A stretch of 64,000 nucleotides of DNA from Pseudomonadota bacterium (GTDB lineage Bacteria > Pseudomonadota > Gammaproteobacteria > Steroidobacterales > Steroidobacteraceae): assembly GCA_016713725.1 (NCBI GenBank), contig JADJOO010000009.1, positions 62,001 to 126,000 on the forward strand, given 5' to 3'. Both the position numbers and the translations under genes were made by a program. The notes below the pieces were generated by a model. The model did no database searches, was not told the origin of the DNA, and saw only the letters and a list, made by a program, of their open reading frames with translations. Position 1 is the first letter of the stretch. Each line of letters begins with the position of its first letter. Shown here piece by piece: positions 1-10,271 of this stretch.

Positions 1-1131
1 GCGGTGTACTGCACATGGATCTCAAGCCCGGCAACGTGATGATCACGACGCAGGGTGACGTACGCGTGCTGGATTTTGGCCTCGCGCATCCGCACGTGAC
101 GGAGCCATGGATATCGGATCACCCGCCTCCGTTCCATGCGGCCACACCGACGTATGCGAGCTGCGAACAGTTGGACGGTGCCGCTCCGGATGTCCCGCGA
201 CGATGTATTCAGCCTGGCCTGCGTCGCATACGAGCTCTTGAGTGGAGAGCACCCGTTCGGACGATGTTCAGCCCGGGAAGCGCGCGACCAGGGCCAGCGG
301 CCGCGCCGTATTCGCGGCCTGTCGCGGAGGGAGTGGCGGGCGCTCCGCCAGGGCCTCGCCTGGACCAGGGGCGATCGGCCACGCAGCGTCGCCGATCTGC
401 TCGACGGGCTCGGCCTCGTGGCAACACCGCAGCCTGCCCATCCGAGGCAAAGGTTCGAGCGGCAACCCGTGCGACACGGCATTTCCGCGCTGGTGGCTGG
501 CGGTCGTGGGCCTCGGCATCCTCGCGGTCGGGCTCTATGTCGCCTGGGGGCGGCTGGCACCTGACAGCGTTCCTGGAATACTGCCCGATGAAATTGCGCG
601 CCCGTCGCCGCGCGAGGAACCGCCGCAGGCAATCGCTGCAGCAGCCGATTCCACTGCCGTGGAATCCACGCCGGCCGAGCCCGAACTCTCCGATTCCTGG
701 TGACCGCCGAGGATCTTGTTCCACCGGACTTCGCCGCAGCCATTGCGCGGACGGTGGCGCCGACACCGGTCATCGCGACCGCGACTGGTCCCGGGCGGCT
801 GGGGTTCGAAGCGGACACGATCACGGTCAGCGAGTCTGCAGGGGTGGTGCCGTTGCGCGTGGTGCGCCGCGGCGGCGCCGCGGGCACGGTCTCGTTCGGC
901 TGGAGAACCATCGACGACAGCGCGGTGGCCGACCGCGACTATGCCGGACTCGGCACGGTCCAGGGATCCATCGGACCCGGTGAGACGAGCAAGACACTCC
1001 TCATTCCGATCGTTTCCGACGCGGTCAGGGAGTCGACCGAACTGTTCGACGTTGTCATCGAGGACCCGACCGCTGGCGCAACGCTCGGCAACATCACACA
1101 GATCACCGTCATCATCGTGGACGATGACTGA
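1..1131 (+). CDS. Membrane Ser/Thr protein kinase with C-terminal Calx-beta domain (5' truncated by window, frameshifted)
   Basis: The 3' part of a Hanks-type kinase. The catalytic loop reads LHMDLKPGN (Met in place of the usual Arg of HRD) and is followed by DFGLA and a C-lobe segment DDVFSLACVAYELLSGEHPF. After the kinase come a linker, one membrane helix (WWLAVVGLGILAVGLY, near 500-545) and an acidic/proline linker. A Calx-beta domain (about 790-1125) ends in an IIVDDD motif typical of the fold. The kinase would be cytoplasmic and the Calx-beta domain periplasmic. The frame changes near 180, 470 and 700, so no single ORF covers the locus; each shift restores recognisable protein, which favours sequence error over decay. 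The N-lobe lies outside the window. Family assignment is firm; signal and substrates are unknown. Confidence 0.8.
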
Positions 1132-1194
1132 ACCGGTGCGCGGCATAAGACCGCGCGATTCCACGACGTCGTCAGCTTTCCGGCACCGGACGAC

Positions 1195-1839
1195 TCAGCC
1201 TTCCCCCCGCGCGTTCACCCATGCCACCAACTCGCCCCGGACCTCGGCAACGGCTTGATCGAACGCCTCGGCGCTGGCGCCCACACGATTCTCGCTGGCG
1301 GTAACGGCCGCCGTGAAGCTGCGGTCACTTACGACGACCCGATCCTGTGTGCGATCCAGTGCTGCATGCACCTCCACCACGATCGTCGGCGCGACGGCCT
1401 GGCCACGGTCGTAGCGAACTTCGAACGTTCGCACGTCGAGCTTGAGCACATAGTCGCTGCGCGCAATCTCTGCGCGGTCGACCAGGCGAGCCGGACCGTG
1501 GTCTGCATCGAAGGTGCGTTGCAGGGCCGAGTCGAACAGGGCCACCGACGAGGTCACCCAGCGCGCGTCCTTGATGTAGGCCGCTTGCGTGCCGGTGACG
1601 GTCAGGATGCGGTCACCGGCGGCCGCGCGATCGAAGCCCGTAGCCACCAGCAGGACGCCGAAGCCTGGCTCGCCTGACGCCACCTCCTGCAACTGCGGCG
1701 TCGTGGCGCCGAAGCGATAGAGCTGGGCCGGGTCCGTCTTCGGGAAGAGCGAAATGCAGCCAGCCAGCAGGCTCGTCGCGGCGACCAGCATTGCGCCGCG
1801 GGTCATGGACTGCAAGACAGTGGACCACGGGGCGATCAT
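1195..1839 (-). CDS. ABC-type transport auxiliary lipoprotein (PqiC-like)
   Basis: A 214-aa protein with an N-terminal signal peptide and lipobox (LLAGC, Cys about residue 28), so it should be an outer- or inner-membrane-anchored lipoprotein. The rest matches the ABC-type transport auxiliary lipoprotein family (PqiC/DUF330-like), the last component of many MCE-type lipid transport operons. The start overlaps the stop of the upstream MCE gene as ATGA, so it is translationally coupled and belongs to the 4695-1195 operon. By analogy with PqiABC-type systems it probably docks the MCE protein at the outer membrane; that role is inferred. Confidence 0.8.
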   Translation of the reverse strand: MIAPWSTVLQSMTRGAMLVAATSLLAGCISLFPKTDPAQLYRFGATTPQLQEVASGEPGFGVLLVATGFDRAAAGDRILTVTGTQAAYIKDARWVTSSVALFDSALQRTFDADHGPARLVDRAEIARSDYVLKLDVRTFEVRYDRGQAVAPTIVVEVHAALDRTQDRVVVSDRSFTAAVTASENRVGASAEAFDQAVAEVRGELVAWVNARGEG

Positions 1840-2773
1840 GGCTCGACCTCGATTTCCTGCGCTGGCGGTTTCGTAAGCAGTCCGTGAGGACTTTGTTGCA
1901 TCTCGCCCAGTACCCGGTCAAAGCTCTCGGCAGCGAGTTGCAGGCTGGCGCTGGCCGATGTGATCTGCTGCAAACCGGTGGTGGCGAAGTCGCCCGTTGG
2001 ACCCTCCAGCCTGCCCATCATCGTGCGCAGGTCCCTGGCTGCGGCCTCGATGTCGGTCGCTGCGCTACCCAGCTTTGCCACGATGTGACGACCATCGCCA
2101 TTGACCAGGGCGTTGCTCGACGCAGCCAGCTCGCCGATCTGCTGCGCCGCATGGTCCGCGCTCTGCAATGCGCGTTGCGCGTCGGCAATGATCGCCTTGC
2201 GTTCGTGCAGCTCGGCGGTCACGGCCTGCACATCGTCCAGCATACCGCTGAGACGCTTGATGTTCTCTTCCGACAGGACGCGGTTGACCCGGTCGAGAGC
2301 CTCGACTGCGCGCGCCAGGACGCTGCCGCCGCTGGCCAGCAAGTCGGAGAGCATGCCGCGCTCGGAGCGGATGCGCGGCACGGTGCCCTTGGCGACCGCC
2401 CGTTTCAACAGCCGCTTGGCGGGTGTTCCGCGGTGATCTGCACGTAGTTCACGCCGGTGATGCCCTGCGGTTCCAGCGTCGCGAAACTGTCGACACGGAT
2501 CGGCACGTCAGCGTTCACCTTGGCCCGGGCGATCACCTGTGTGGGATCGACGGTGTCGAGCGAGATCCCGGTGACCTCCCCGACCTTGATGCCATTGAAA
2601 TGAACCTCGCCGCCCTGCGACAAGCCGCGCACCGGCCCTGCGAAGACGATGTCGTAGTAGTCGTAGTCCTGGTTGAACTTGTACGCCGCCAGCCAGACGC
2701 TGAAGACGACCATGCCGATCACCAGCAGGGTCGAAGTGAGGCCCACGAGGGCGTAGTTGGCGTTGCGCTCCAT
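1836..2773 (-). CDS. MCE-domain (MlaD-family) substrate-binding protein, frameshifted
   Basis: Begins MERNANYALVG with one N-terminal membrane helix, followed by an MCE domain (FAGPVRGLSQGGEVHFNGI; VNYVQITA) and a long helical C-terminal tail. It should be a membrane-anchored periplasmic lipid-binding ring subunit. The reading frame breaks near 2415: the MCE half ends in an aberrant short tail while the helical half (KRAVAKGTVPRIRSERG onward) continues in another frame, exactly where family members run straight through. Start chosen because it overlaps the ATPase stop (TGATG). About 311 aa after repair, normal for the family. Part of an operon encoding a Mla/Mkl-like lipid importer or exporter. 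Confidence 0.85.
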
Positions 2774-3584
2774 CAGCGTGCTCCTCGTGCAGCGCGCAAA
2801 CCGGACGCCATGCGTCCACGTGGACCGCCAAAATACTCCTGGATCCACGGATGGTCGGACTTTTCGAGTTCGCGCACGGGCGCCATGGCAACCACCTTCT
2901 TGTCCGCGAGGACGGCCACCTGGTCGGTGATGGTATAGAGGCTGTCGAGATCGTGGGTGATCATGAAGACGGTCAGGTCCAGGCTGTCGGCAAGATCGCG
3001 GATCAGTTCATCGAAGGCCGCTGCACTGATCGGGTCGAGTCCCGAAGTCGGCTCATCCAGGAACAACAGTTCCGGGTCCAGCGCCAGGGCGCGCCAGGCT
3101 GGCGCGTTTGATCATGCCTCCGGAAAGCTCGGCGGGCTTCAAGGCCCCGGCACCAGGGTGGCAGGCCGGCCAGCGCGATCTTCAGGTCCGCCAGCTCGTC
3201 GATTTCGTCCTTGAGCATGTCGGTGTGCTCGAAGAGTGGAGCGGCCACGTTCTCCTTCACCGTGAGGTTCGACCACAGGGCGCCCTGCTGGAACAGGACG
3301 CCCCAGCGACGGTTGATCGCCGTCCATTGTCGCCGCCGGGCATAACGGATGTCCTGGCCGAAAATCCGGACCGATCCGCCTTCGGCGCTTCTCAGGCCGA
3401 TGATCGTGTTCAGCAGCACCGACTTGCCGGTACCCGAGGCGCCGACAACACCCACGACATCGCCCCGATTCACCACCAGGTCGAGCTGGTCGTGGATCGT
3501 ACGATCGCCGATGCGCGAGATCAGTCCACGCACCTCGATGGGCGGGGCCTCCCTGTCCAGGGGCGCTTCGTCGTATTCCGTCAT
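2773..3584 (-). CDS. MlaF-family ABC transporter ATP-binding protein, frameshifted
   Basis: ATPase of the MCE transporter. Walker A is GASGTGKS, the Q-loop region reads GVLFQQGALWSNL, the signature is LSGGMIKRASLARA (recovered across a frame break), Walker B is LLFLDEPTSGLDP and the H-loop is MITHDLD. Two frame breaks are needed, near 3163 (after LAGLPP) and near 3095 (after the signature), each consistent with a one- or two-base indel in a GC-rich run. The start overlaps the permease stop by ATGA, the stop overlaps the MCE start. About 270 aa after repair, typical of MlaF. It would power phospholipid movement by the permease encoded immediately upstream. Confidence 0.87.
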
Positions 3585-4695
3585 ATGTCGAGCTTCATGT
3601 AGATCAGGGCGAAGATCGCATCGATCAGGATGGTGGCGAAGATCGCCTGCACGACCGCCGAGGTGACGCCGCGGCCGAGGGACTCGACATCTCCACCCAC
3701 TTCCATGCCCTGCCGGCAGCCGATAGCGGCGATCACCCCTGCCAGCACCGGTGCTTTCGAGAGGCCGACCCAGAAGTGCATCACGCCGACGTCGTCGATC
3801 ATGCGTTGCAGGAACAGCGTGGGACCCAGGTCCAGCACCCCCCAGGTGACGACCAGGCCGCCAGCGAGTCCCGCCAGGGTGGCGACGAAGGTGAGCAACG
3901 GAGTGATGAACAACAGCGCCATGAACCGCGGGAGCACCAGGGCATCGAAAGGATCGACTCCCAGCACCTGCATGGCGTCGATTTCCTGCTTCATCTTCAT
4001 CGCGCCGATCTCGGCCGCGAAAGCCGAGGCCGAGCGACCGGCCAGGAGCAGCGCGGTAACCACGACATTGAACTCGCGGAGAACCGCGATGCCGATAAGG
4101 TCGACGACGAAAACCTGGGCGCCGAAATCACTGAGTATGTTGGCGCCCAGCAAGGCCACCACCGCGCCAATGAAGAAGGTCGTGGTGGCGACGATCGGTA
4201 TCGCATCCAGCCCGGCCCTCTCTGCCAGGGCGAAGACGGCGGCCCAGCGCACCTTGGCCGGCCGACGGATCGCCCGACCGATGGCGAACAGCAGGTTACC
4301 GGTGAAGACGTTAAGGTCGTAGACATCCAGGCCGACGCTGACGACGCTGCGGCCGAAACGTTCCGAACAGCTCGTACAACGGCGCCGCTCCACGACCGGA
4401 GTCCTCGGTGCCGCGGTTGCACGGGCGACCAGGTCAAGCAGCCGCAGGATCTCACGCGCGCGCTTATCCTGCCCTTTTCGGCTGCCTGTTCGACTGCCTT
4501 CAGGATGCCGTAGGCACCGGAGGTGTCGCAGCGATCGATCCCGTTCGCGTCGATGGCGATGTCGCGCGAACCCTTCAGCGCGGCGCCGAGAAGCTCGTTG
4601 GCCGAGCCCATGCGCACGGCCGTCCAGTCGCCGGTCAGCACGGCAACCTTGCCTTGGTCGCTGGTCTCAAGCCGGAAGCCGGCCGGTTGGTTCAT
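3581..4695 (-). CDS. STAS-domain/MlaE-family lipid ABC permease fusion, frameshifted
   Basis: N-terminal STAS domain (about residues 1-90: QGKVAVLTGDW, DANGIDRCDTSGAYGI) joined to a MlaE permease (about residues 120-370: GAVVALLGANILSDFGAQ, EIGAMKMKQEIDAMQVLGVDPF, the conserved MlaE cytoplasmic helix motif). In E. coli the STAS protein MlaB is separate; here it is fused, as in one recognised subfamily. The frame breaks near 4447 (KGRISAR, then EILRLLDLVARA in the other frame). A second local double shift near 4380 is possible, since LYELF is readable in an alternate frame. First gene of the operon; start ATG at 4695 (MNQPAG) chosen to begin just before the STAS fold. Confidence 0.85.
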
Positions 4696-4829
4696 GCGTC
4701 GGTGCCGCAGTCGCACGGCCTGGGGATTCAGACGGCCTGGGGCGCGATCCTGCTCCTGTCGACGTTCGGCAACAAGTCGCGATGCGTTGTCGGGACAACG
4801 GCGCCTGTCGAGCAGGGAGCGCGCGCAAG

Positions 4830-4863
4830 GAAGGCCTCGACATCCTTACGATGCGAGGCCTTC
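4830..4863 (-). terminator. Inverted repeat downstream of the haloperoxidase gene
   Basis: Arms GAAGGCCTCG and CGAGGCCTTC (10 bp, perfect) flank a 14-nt loop, about 40 bases after the stop of the minus-strand PAP2/haloperoxidase gene and before the STAS-MlaE operon. No clear U-tract follows on the minus strand, so it is either a weak intrinsic terminator or another structured 3' end. Confidence 0.4.
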
Positions 4864-4902
4864 ATCTGCGTGAGTCAAGGCGATTGGTTCAGGTCCTGGC
4901 GG

Positions 4903-6148
4903 TCAATTGACCACCGGCAGCAGGAAGTGATCGTGGACGAATTCAGCCACCTTCTCGCCCTGCTTCCTTGCCGCTGAGTCTGCGAACCGGAAGTGAATGC
5001 CCAGGTAGACGCGCGCGTTCACGCACTGTTGGGCAGCCGCCGAGAATCGCGTGTAGGTACGCGTCTTCTTCACGGCCAATGGCGCGAGGCTGGTCAACTG
5101 GAATGTCATCTGGTCGGTGCCGAAAAACAAGGCAAGAGTGCGCGACATGGCACCCGTGATGTTGTTCGCTCCCGACGTGTAGTCCGGATAATTTGGATTG
5201 TTGACCAGCGACTGCCACTCACTGTCGCCGGCCGTGTCCGGGTTGCCATCCAGTTCACCGTTGCGAATGGCCGTCACGGGGCGCCAGAAGAAGTAGTGCT
5301 TTTTGCTGTCCCAGGCCGTGATGAGTGCATCCGCGCCCGCGAGATTGGCAAGCGCGAAGAGGCGCGCGCGGTCACCGATGTGCGGCACGTGCTGCAGCGC
5401 GATTTCCCGGATGGCCCGGTTCCACTGCACTGCAAAGTTGTCGGTCCAGAAGTAGGCGATGTCCGTCTGTTCCGCAGTGCGCGTGCTGTTGAGCGCTCCC
5501 TTCGCTTTGACTTCGTCGTAGTCGGCGGTATAGCGAGCGCTGGTCAATTCCGGTGGTGGCGGTGCCCGGAACCGGGCCGGGCCAGGTCAACGTGAAGGGG
5601 TCGAAGGATGCCATCCACGGCACGGCCATCGGCGCGAGTGTCGGTGGCGGCGCAGGGAGGAACGACTCGGTCGGGCGCCACTGTCCGATCTCGGTGCCGC
5701 CAGTGAAAGGCGCCGGCAGCGGATTGGGGTCCAGGCGCCGCAACGGCAGGATCATGGCCGCGACCGCCTCGCCAACGGCGAGGCCGTCGTTGCCGGTCAG
5801 GCCGTTGTCGGCAAGGTAAGTGGCATAGGTTGCGTCCAGCGTCGCAGCCTGTGCCGGGTAGAAGCCCACCAGGACGCCGTGCGCCGCGACGGCCGCTGCC
5901 ACCTTGCGGCCCTTGGGCTTGACCTCGGCAAAGTAGGGCTCGAAGCGCTTCTCGTACGCCTGGATTGCGTCGTGCACGGCCACCTGGACCAGTGCCAGGT
6001 CGGCCTGGCCGACTGGCCCCGGGCGTCCGGTGGCAACTGCGGCGGCGGCGATCTCATTCCAGTCGGTCACGACATCCGCGTGAGTAACCGCCCATGGAAT
6101 GAGTGCGAAGCACAGCGAAATTGCTGCAATGCATCCTCGCTTGATCAT
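4903..6148 (-). CDS. Vanadium-dependent haloperoxidase-like PAP2 protein, secreted, frameshifted
   Basis: An N-terminal signal peptide (MIKRGCIAAISL to VTHA) precedes an all-helical PAP2/vanadium-haloperoxidase domain. Visible motifs: KKHYFFWRP (matches the K-x6-R-P vanadate motif) and ARVYLGIHFRFAD (R and His of the third motif). The middle motif, normally PSGH, reads YTSGANN, so the canonical acid-base histidine is absent. The frame breaks near 5565 (PGPVPG, then PPPPELTSARYTADYDEV). A strong Shine-Dalgarno (AAGGAGGAA) sits 8 bases before the ATG at 6148. About 415 aa. It is transcribed divergently from a CadC-like regulator, a plausible but unproven controller. Halide oxidation should not be assumed; phosphatase-like or no activity is possible. 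Confidence 0.8.
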
Positions 6149-6392
6149 GGTCGTTCTTCCTCCTTGGTACCCGTTCGTTGGCTTGTCGTTGGTTGATCGT
6201 CGGCTCGTCGACCGGTGTCACCGGATCGCAGCCGTCGAGCTATACCGCTCGGGCGACCGCAGGGCCATGGGCCGCAGCTGATCTGTGTCTGACATGTTTC
6301 TGACTGGACGTCCCGGGTGTATCTTTGGCCCCGTTGTCGGAGCCAGGTGCCAGGGATCGCCCGAGGACTCGGTGAATTCAGCAGGAGGTCGG

Positions 6393-7886
6393 ATGGATCC
6401 ATCTCCCGAAATCCGCTTCGACGTCTGGACGCTGCGCACGCTGACAGGCGAACTCCTGAATGCCGGTACGCGGGTCCAGCTGCGGCCGCAGCAGGCGCAA
6501 GTCCTGGAAGAGTTGCTGGCGCACCCCGGTGAGCTGGTGACACGCGAACAACTCATCGCGCGGCTCTGGCCCAATCGAGTCGTTGACTTCAGCATGGGCC
6601 TGAACAGCGTCGTGCGCAGGCTGCGGGCGGTTCTCGGCGACCATGCCGACACGCCGCGCTACATCGAGACGATTCCGCGCCGCGGTTATCGCTTCATCGG
6701 TACGGTGGATACGCGACACGCCGTCGACGCCGTTGCCGTCGACGTCCCTGTCCCGTCCATCGTACCGACGCGCTGGCACAGGCGACGGTGGCCGGTCGTG
6801 GCCGCATCACTGCTGGTCCTGGCGACTGTGGCGGCAACTCACTGGCCGCAACCAGTTGACGATCGTGCGGGTCGGGCCCCGTCCAGCGTGTCCGCCAACC
6901 CGCAGGCGCAGGAGCGACACCTTCGTGCCCGGCATTTCCTGCAGCGCCGCACGCCGGGCGATGTCGAGCGCGCACGGCAGTATTTCGCGGAGTCGCTCGC
7001 GATCGATCCCGGCTTTGCACGCGCATGGGCGGGCCTGGCGAGTGCGTGCTGGATCGACACGATGGAGGGTCGCCTGCCGCAACAGCAGGGATTGTCGAGA
7101 GTTCGACAAGCTGCCGAAAGGGGCCTGGCGATCGATCCGGGACTTGCCGAAGCGCACGTGCGGCTCGCGTACTATCGATGGCGTGTCGGCGACCGCCTCG
7201 CGGGAGACAAGCACTTTCGCCTGGCGGTCGAACTTGAACCAGGCGATCCGCTGGTACTCGGTATCGCCGCCGGCAAAGCCGCATCGACCGGACGGTTCGA
7301 AGCAGCGATCGAACTGCAGCGGCGCGCGGTGGAGGCCGAGCCGTTGTCGCTGGCACATCGCGACAATCTCGTAGCGTGGCTGGTCATGGCTGGGCGCCTC
7401 GACGAGGCCGAGGCTGCTTTGCGCAGTCTGCAGGAATTGAGTCCGGCGCCGCGGAATAGCGTCAAAGACCTGGCACAGGTGCTGATCCTGCAGGGACGGT
7501 TCAACGAGGCGCTGGAACTGTCTGCCAGTGTGCAGGACGAGGCGGATCGCCTGCTGGCCCGGGCGCTTGCCTACCATGGGCTTGGCCGCAGTTCGGACTC
7601 AGACGCGGCCCTGCGCGCGCTGAACGAATCCGTGCCGGCAAGCGATCCGATCCGCATCGCCGAGGTGCATGCCTATCGAGGCGAATCCGACGACGCCTTC
7701 GAGTGGCTACAGGCCGCGCCCAGTTCTGACTTCGATCAGTCGCGAATCCGGTACTCGCCCTTCCTGAAGTCGTTGCACCAGGATCCAAGGTGGAACGCAC
7801 GGATGGAGTCAATGCGTCGACATGGTTCCCGCCTGGAAAGTTCGGTGGAATCGCCTGGACGAACCGGTTCGGCTGCGCGCGGGTAG
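6393..7886 (+). CDS. CadC-type winged-helix transcriptional regulator with C-terminal TPRs
   Basis: N-terminal OmpR/CadC-type winged helix (about residues 1-105; ELVTREQLIARLWPN, NSVVRRLRAVLGD, YIETIPRRGYRFIG), one membrane helix (about residues 130-150, WPVVAASLLVLATVAATHW), then a periplasmic region rich in TPR-like helical repeats (QARHFL, AGLASACW, AEAHVRLAYYRWR). This is the ToxR/CadC one-component layout: membrane sensor with a cytoplasmic DNA-binding head. Start at 6393 is favoured over upstream ATGs because an AGGAGG lies 5-10 bases before it and the winged-helix fold begins there. 497 aa, intact. Likely targets are its own promoter and the divergent haloperoxidase-like gene; that is inference. 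Confidence 0.85.
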   Translation: MDPSPEIRFDVWTLRTLTGELLNAGTRVQLRPQQAQVLEELLAHPGELVTREQLIARLWPNRVVDFSMGLNSVVRRLRAVLGDHADTPRYIETIPRRGYRFIGTVDTRHAVDAVAVDVPVPSIVPTRWHRRRWPVVAASLLVLATVAATHWPQPVDDRAGRAPSSVSANPQAQERHLRARHFLQRRTPGDVERARQYFAESLAIDPGFARAWAGLASACWIDTMEGRLPQQQGLSRVRQAAERGLAIDPGLAEAHVRLAYYRWRVGDRLAGDKHFRLAVELEPGDPLVLGIAAGKAASTGRFEAAIELQRRAVEAEPLSLAHRDNLVAWLVMAGRLDEAEAALRSLQELSPAPRNSVKDLAQVLILQGRFNEALELSASVQDEADRLLARALAYHGLGRSSDSDAALRALNESVPASDPIRIAEVHAYRGESDDAFEWLQAAPSSDFDQSRIRYSPFLKSLHQDPRWNARMESMRRHGSRLESSVESPGRTGSAARG

Positions 7887-7992
7887 CAGTCCCATACAAT
7901 GAAGGACTCGACGTCGTATCGGTTTCTGCCGAGATCAGAACGGTCGTGAGCGACGTCCGGCAGCCGCGTCCGGAGTGATAATCTCCCCGTCG

Positions 7993-10195
7993 ATGTCGGC
8001 CCCAATCCCCGAAGCCGCTTTCCGGTACAGCGCCTTCATCAGCTACAGCCATGGTGACGAGCGGTGGGCACGCTGGCTGCAGAAAGCGCTGGAAACCTAC
8101 CGCGTACCCTCGCACCTCGCGCACCCGCAATGGGGCGTGGCTTCGCGGCGGCTGTCTCCGGTGTTCCGCGATCGCAGCGACCTGCCCAGCGCGACCGACC
8201 TGGGCGCCCACATCCGCCAGGCGCTGCAGGATTCGGCCAGCCTCATCGTCATCTGCTCGCCCGGCGCAAGCGCGTCGCGGTGGGTCAACGAGGAGATCCG
8301 CTTCTTCAGGAGTCTCGGCCGCGGCGATCGCACCTTCTGCCTGATCGTGGACGGCGAGCCCAACGCGAGCAGCGTTCCAGGACGGGAGTCGCACGAATGC
8401 TTCCCACCCGCCCTGCGCTTCCTCGACGGCGCGGACGGCCCCTCGACCGGGTCGCGCCTCGAGCCGATCGCGGCCGATGCGCGGCCGGGGCGCGACGGCA
8501 AGTCCAACGCACGGCTCAAGATCATCGCGGGACTGCTCGGCGTGGGCTTCGACGTGCTCAAGCAGCGCGACCTGCGGCGACGCAATCGGCGGCTGGTCCT
8601 GGTCACTGCGTTCGCGCTCGTATTGACCGGCGTCGTGACGGCGCTCGCGATCGAAGCCCGCATCGCGCGCAAGGCCGCGGGGCAGAGGCAGAAGCAGGCC
8701 GAGGACCTCGTCGCCTTCATGCTGACCGACCTGAACGACCGGCTGCGGGAGGTGCAGAGGCTCGACATACTCGTGGCGGTGGACAATCAGGCAATGGCTT
8801 ACTTCTCGGCGCTGCCGGTGCACGACGTCACCGACCAGACGCTTGCGTTGCGCAGCAAGGCGCTGCAGAAGATCGGCAACGTGCGCCAGGACGAGGGCCA
8901 GCTCGCCGCGGCCATGGAGTCGTATCTCGCGGCCTCGCAACTGGGCGCGGAACTCCTGCGACGCTCGCCTGATGACCCCGAGCGCGAAGCCGCCTACGCC
9001 GAGACGCTGAACCACCTGGGCAACGCCCAGTACTTCCAGGGCGATCGCGACCGTGCCCTCGAAAGCTTCACTCGCGCGGCGGCACTGCTCACGCGAGCCA
9101 CGGCCACGCGCCCGCAGGACGACTGGCTGGAGGTCCTGTCCTCGGCCCGCACCAACGCGGGACGGGTGCTCGAGACGCGAGGGGAGTTCGAGGCCGCGAG
9201 GAAGCTCTATGAGTCCGTCCTCGTGACCGTCACGATGCTGGCGACGCGCCAGCCGGCCGATGTCCGGCGCCAGGCCGACCTCGCGGATGCCCACGACAGC
9301 CTCGGCAAGATCGCACTCGAGCAGGGGCAACTCGCGCAGGCCATCGCGGCTTATCGCGACGTGCACCGCATCAAGTCGGAGCTGTTGTCCCGCAGCCCGG
9401 ACGACCGCGACGCGGTCGAACGCCTGCTCATCAGCAATGGCATCCTCGGCCGCACGCTGGCCCTGTGCGGCGCCGAAGTCGAGGCGACGCAACACGTTCG
9501 CGAGGCCGTCGGCGCGGCGAGGACCCTCGTGGCCTTCGACGCAAAGCAGGCCGACTGGCGATTCTGGCTGGGCAAGTACGGCCTCCAGCTCGGCGGCATT
9601 GCGCGCGGCGCAGGCCGCCTGCACGACGCCGCAGGCCACGACGCCGAAGCCGTTCGGGTGCTCGCTGATCTCGTCGCGACCGACGAGACCAACAGCGCCT
9701 GGCAGCGCGAGTTGGCGAGCGCGCAGGTGGAGTCGGCGCGGCTGCGGCTCGCCTTGGGCGAATCGGCCTCGGCCGAGCAACTGCTCGAGGCCGCGCTCGC
9801 GACGCTGGCCCGGGAGGGCAATGCCGCGGCGGGGTGACCGCAACTTGCGGCTGCTCGAGGCGCAAGCGCATGTCGTGCGAGGCCAGCTCGCCGCACGCCG
9901 CAACGAACGGGCCGCGGCGCGCGAGCACTGGACTCAGGCGCGAGAGGTGATCGCGAACGACGTGCGCGTCGGCGCGAACCCGAACTTCCTCTCCGTCCGG
10001 GCAAGCGCCCTGCTGCTGCTCGGGGAGGCAGGCGCCGCGCGGCCCGCGATCGACCAACTCGTGGCGATGGGTTACTACACGCCCGATTTCGCGGCCGTGC
10101 TCGCCGCGACGAACATGGCTCACCTCGTGACGCCGTCCGGAATGCGCTGTGGGAATGGCAAGTCCCTCTCCGCCAGTGCGGGAAGAATCCATTAA
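7993..10195 (+). CDS. TIR-domain membrane protein with TPR repeats, frameshifted near 3' end
   Basis: N-terminal TIR domain (about residues 10-165): FISYSHGDERWARWLQ, DRSDLPSATDLG, ASLIVICSPG and SRWVNEEI. The last aligns with the Trp-x2-3-Glu segment carrying the NADase glutamate in SARM1-like and bacterial TIRs. A membrane helix follows (LVLVTAFALVLTGVVTALAI, about 200-220), then several hundred residues of TPR-like repeats (NHLGNAQYFQGDRDRALESF; DSLGKIALEQGQLAQAIAAY). The frame breaks near 9832; the tail (RNLRLLEAQAHVVRGQL to ATNMAHLV) continues in another frame to 10195. Start ATG 7993 is favoured over 7975 by alignment to the TIR start, but neither has a good ribosome site. About 730 aa. 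Signalling or defence are both possible. Confidence 0.82.
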
Positions 10196-10271
10196 GCTCG
10201 CAGCGTCCGTGCGCGGCCCGGGGGATGTTCCTCGCGGCCTGCCCGCACGAGATCAACAGGGGAGTCATTCG

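Noticed and set aside
7501..9903. 800-aa open frame on the minus strand
   Set aside because: It lies antisense to the TPR parts of the CadC-like and TIR genes, is arginine/leucine rich without any domain, and arises from high-GC codon bias.
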